Part shown: one piece after another, positions 5,025 through 6,434 of the stretch | Layout of the letters: each line of letters opens with the position of its first letter | How positions within the stretch are numbered: position 1 is the stretch's first letter | Assembly: GCA_008081325.1 (NCBI GenBank) | Contig: VMCO01000073.1 | Coordinates: 1 to 6,434, forward strand | Direction of reading: 5' to 3' | DNA: 6,434 nucleotides | DNA from: Flavobacteriaceae bacterium | GTDB lineage: Bacteria; Bacteroidota; Bacteroidia; Flavobacteriales; Flavobacteriaceae | The notes under the pieces: generated by a model | What the model was told of the DNA's origin: nothing | What the model saw: only the letters and a program-made list of their open reading frames with translations | The model's database searches: none | Translations under genes and position numbers: made by a program

Positions 5025-6434
5025 CTAAAAGTCAAACGAACCATCCTCATATCCACCTGATCTCATTTGCCTTCTGTTTTGATTTTTCTTTTGGTTAAAT
5101 CTGTATGTGAAGTTAAGCGTATAGGATCTCTGTCTCCATCGGTATTCACTATCATTGTAAAATGTTTGATTAAACGTTTCAGTTTTCCAGCCTCCTTGAT
5201 CAAGTAAATCTCTAACGTTAAAAGTTAGAGAAGCATTATCATTGAATAATTCTTTACTAAAGGCTAAATCAACTGAAAAATTTCCTTCACGTTTAGTTAT
5301 TGCTGTTTCCTCAGGTCCTCTATAATTCATTCGTGTTTGCCATTCTATTTTTCCTGGAAGTGTGAGTTTATTATTTAATCTAAAACTCCAACTCAAACTT
5401 TCGTTATCAAAAACAAAATCATTGTAAGAACCTTCAACCTTATTACTGTAGACATTAAAATTTGAGTTGATATTCCATTTTCTACCTTTTCTGTATGACA
5501 GGTTTAATTCGAAACCAAATCTTTCATTTGTGGATAGGTTTATTGGGAATCTTTCAACAACTGGTACATCTACACCATTCAATGATACCGTTTCACCTGT
5601 TTCTTCGTTGATAAAATTATATGTATCGGTTGATTTTTGAAAATAAGCAGATGTGTTAATTGTAAAAGAAGATTCAAATCTTTTTAAATAACCAATATCA
5701 ATATTGTTTGAATATGTAGGATTTAAATCAGGATTACCTCTAAAAATATTAATAGGGCTAGTCTTTGAAGGGAATGGATTGATAAACCTGGACCAAGGTC
5801 TTCTAATCCTTCTATTGTAACCAAAAGTTAAAGTCTCATTCTCATCAAGTTCAAGACCAAAATTAAATGTTGGAAATAGTCCAGTTTCATTTTTATTTAT
5901 AAATTCTTGAGTGGTTAACTGATTAATATCTTTAACAGTGTTTTCAACTCTTAACCCTATAAGAAAAGAGTATTTATCCTCAACTTTTACTCCATATTGT
6001 GAGTATAGTGCATTAATTTGTTCCTTGTATTGAAAAATATTACTTTGATCCAAATCTTCGATTATTTCTGAATCAATATTTTCAAAAACCTTGTAATCAG
6101 TTATATCGTCATCTTCACTTATTCTAATTCCGGCTTCAAATTGCTTATTTTCCCCGATAGGATACACATAATCAGCTTTAATTAAATAGGAATTACTTTC
6201 TTCTTTTGTATTTATGACCTCATCTAAAAAATCATCTCTAAGAACATTTCCATTTTCATAATCTTCCGAATTATCAACTTGTAAATCAACTGTTAATTTA
6301 TGTCCGGTATCGTCAAAATTTGTTTCATAGTTAAAATTATATTCTCTATTTACATCATCGGCAATTTCATTTTCGGTCTGAACAGTTTCGTTTAATATAT
6401 TTCCTCCAAAACCATCAACTTGATTGATGTAATT
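5025..6434 (-). CDS. TonB-receptor-like outer-membrane beta-barrel protein, N-terminus cut by window edge
   Basis: Seen: 469 codons stay open from the right edge to TAG at 5027-5025; numbering below counts from the edge. The sequence is made of alternating polar and aromatic beta-strands. It has the Bacteroidota barrel hallmarks 'NRRIRRPWSRFINPFPS' (about 207-223) and 'FRGNPDLNPTYSNNIDIGY' (about 231-249), the latter the common GNPxLxP turn, and 'QINALYSQYG' with 'FLIGLRVEN' near 139-165. These point to the outer-membrane beta-barrel family related to TonB-dependent receptors (OMP_b-brl_3 type). Members usually have about 750-950 residues, with a signal peptide, a carboxypeptidase-like regulatory domain and a plug; those lie beyond the edge. 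The last strand (YTLNFTYRFNQ) is followed by a tail rich in Lys, Arg, Asn and Gly that ends in DFSFD-like acidic/aromatic residues (GSFDF). The substrate is unknown, and no SusD-like partner is visible. It converges on the small membrane protein gene with a 4-base gap. Confidence 0.88.
   Translation of the reverse strand, partial: NYINQVDGFGGNILNETVQTENEIADDVNREYNFNYETNFDDTGHKLTVDLQVDNSEDYENGNVLRDDFLDEVINTKEESNSYLIKADYVYPIGENKQFEAGIRISEDDDITDYKVFENIDSEIIEDLDQSNIFQYKEQINALYSQYGVKVEDKYSFLIGLRVENTVKDINQLTTQEFINKNETGLFPTFNFGLELDENETLTFGYNRRIRRPWSRFINPFPSKTSPINIFRGNPDLNPTYSNNIDIGYLKRFESSFTINTSAYFQKSTDTYNFINEETGETVSLNGVDVPVVERFPINLSTNERFGFELNLSYRKGRKWNINSNFNVYSNKVEGSYNDFVFDNESLSWSFRLNNKLTLPGKIEWQTRMNYRGPEETAITKREGNFSVDLAFSKELFNDNASLTFNVRDLLDQGGWKTETFNQTFYNDSEYRWRQRSYTLNFTYRFNQKKNQNRRQMRSGGYEDGSFDF

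Noticed and set aside
5025..6167. A complete 380-residue barrel protein starting at GTG 6167
   Set aside because: The frame stays open and barrel-like for another 89 codons up to the right edge, and the family needs a signal peptide and plug. The GTG is an internal valine, so the gene is cut by the edge and does not start here.
1..6434. CRISPR arrays, insertion sequences, tRNA or rRNA genes, riboswitches, and rho-independent terminators
   Set aside because: I found no direct repeat arrays, transposase-like frames, cloverleaf sequences, or GC-rich hairpins followed by T runs. The intergenic spaces are all under 160 bases and the predicted leaders are short.

Overview
The window looks like chromosomal DNA from a marine-type member of Bacteroidota, probably class Flavobacteriia. 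The signs are a strongly AT-rich composition (around 30% GC by eye), A/T-rich leaders without Shine-Dalgarno sequences, promoter-like TAnnTTTG boxes, and a TonB-receptor-like outer-membrane barrel of the kind typical of this phylum. The exact genus cannot be named from the sequence.

Layout, left to right. A GNAT-family acetyltransferase is cut by the left edge (minus strand, GTG start at 332). A 53-base spacer separates it from a divergent gene for a bifunctional glutamate formiminotransferase/formimidoyl-THF cyclodeaminase (386-2080, plus). That gene runs tail-to-tail into hutI, imidazolonepropionase (2073-3305, minus), and the two coding regions overlap by 8 bases. Thirteen bases upstream of hutI lies fumC, class II fumarase (3319-4701, minus), so fumC and hutI look like one transcription unit. 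A 154-base divergent promoter region follows. It holds mirrored promoter-like boxes and a chain of alternating inverted repeats. Next is a small gene for a 54-residue single-pass membrane protein (4856-5020, plus). It ends 4 bases from the stop codon of a TonB-receptor-like outer-membrane beta-barrel gene (5025 to the right edge, minus), whose N-terminal part lies outside the window.

How the genes work together. HutI makes N-formimino-L-glutamate. The formiminotransferase/cyclodeaminase then moves the formimino group to tetrahydrofolate, giving glutamate, ammonia and 5,10-methenyl-THF. These are the last two steps of histidine degradation. Glutamate can enter the TCA cycle as 2-oxoglutarate, where fumarase acts further on. 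Histidase and urocanase are not in the window. The acetyltransferase, the small membrane protein and the barrel have no evident link to this pathway.

I see no mobile element, CRISPR array, tRNA, rRNA or clear terminator, and no convincing new system. The least explained items are the 54-residue membrane protein and the inverted-repeat chain in the fumC promoter region.
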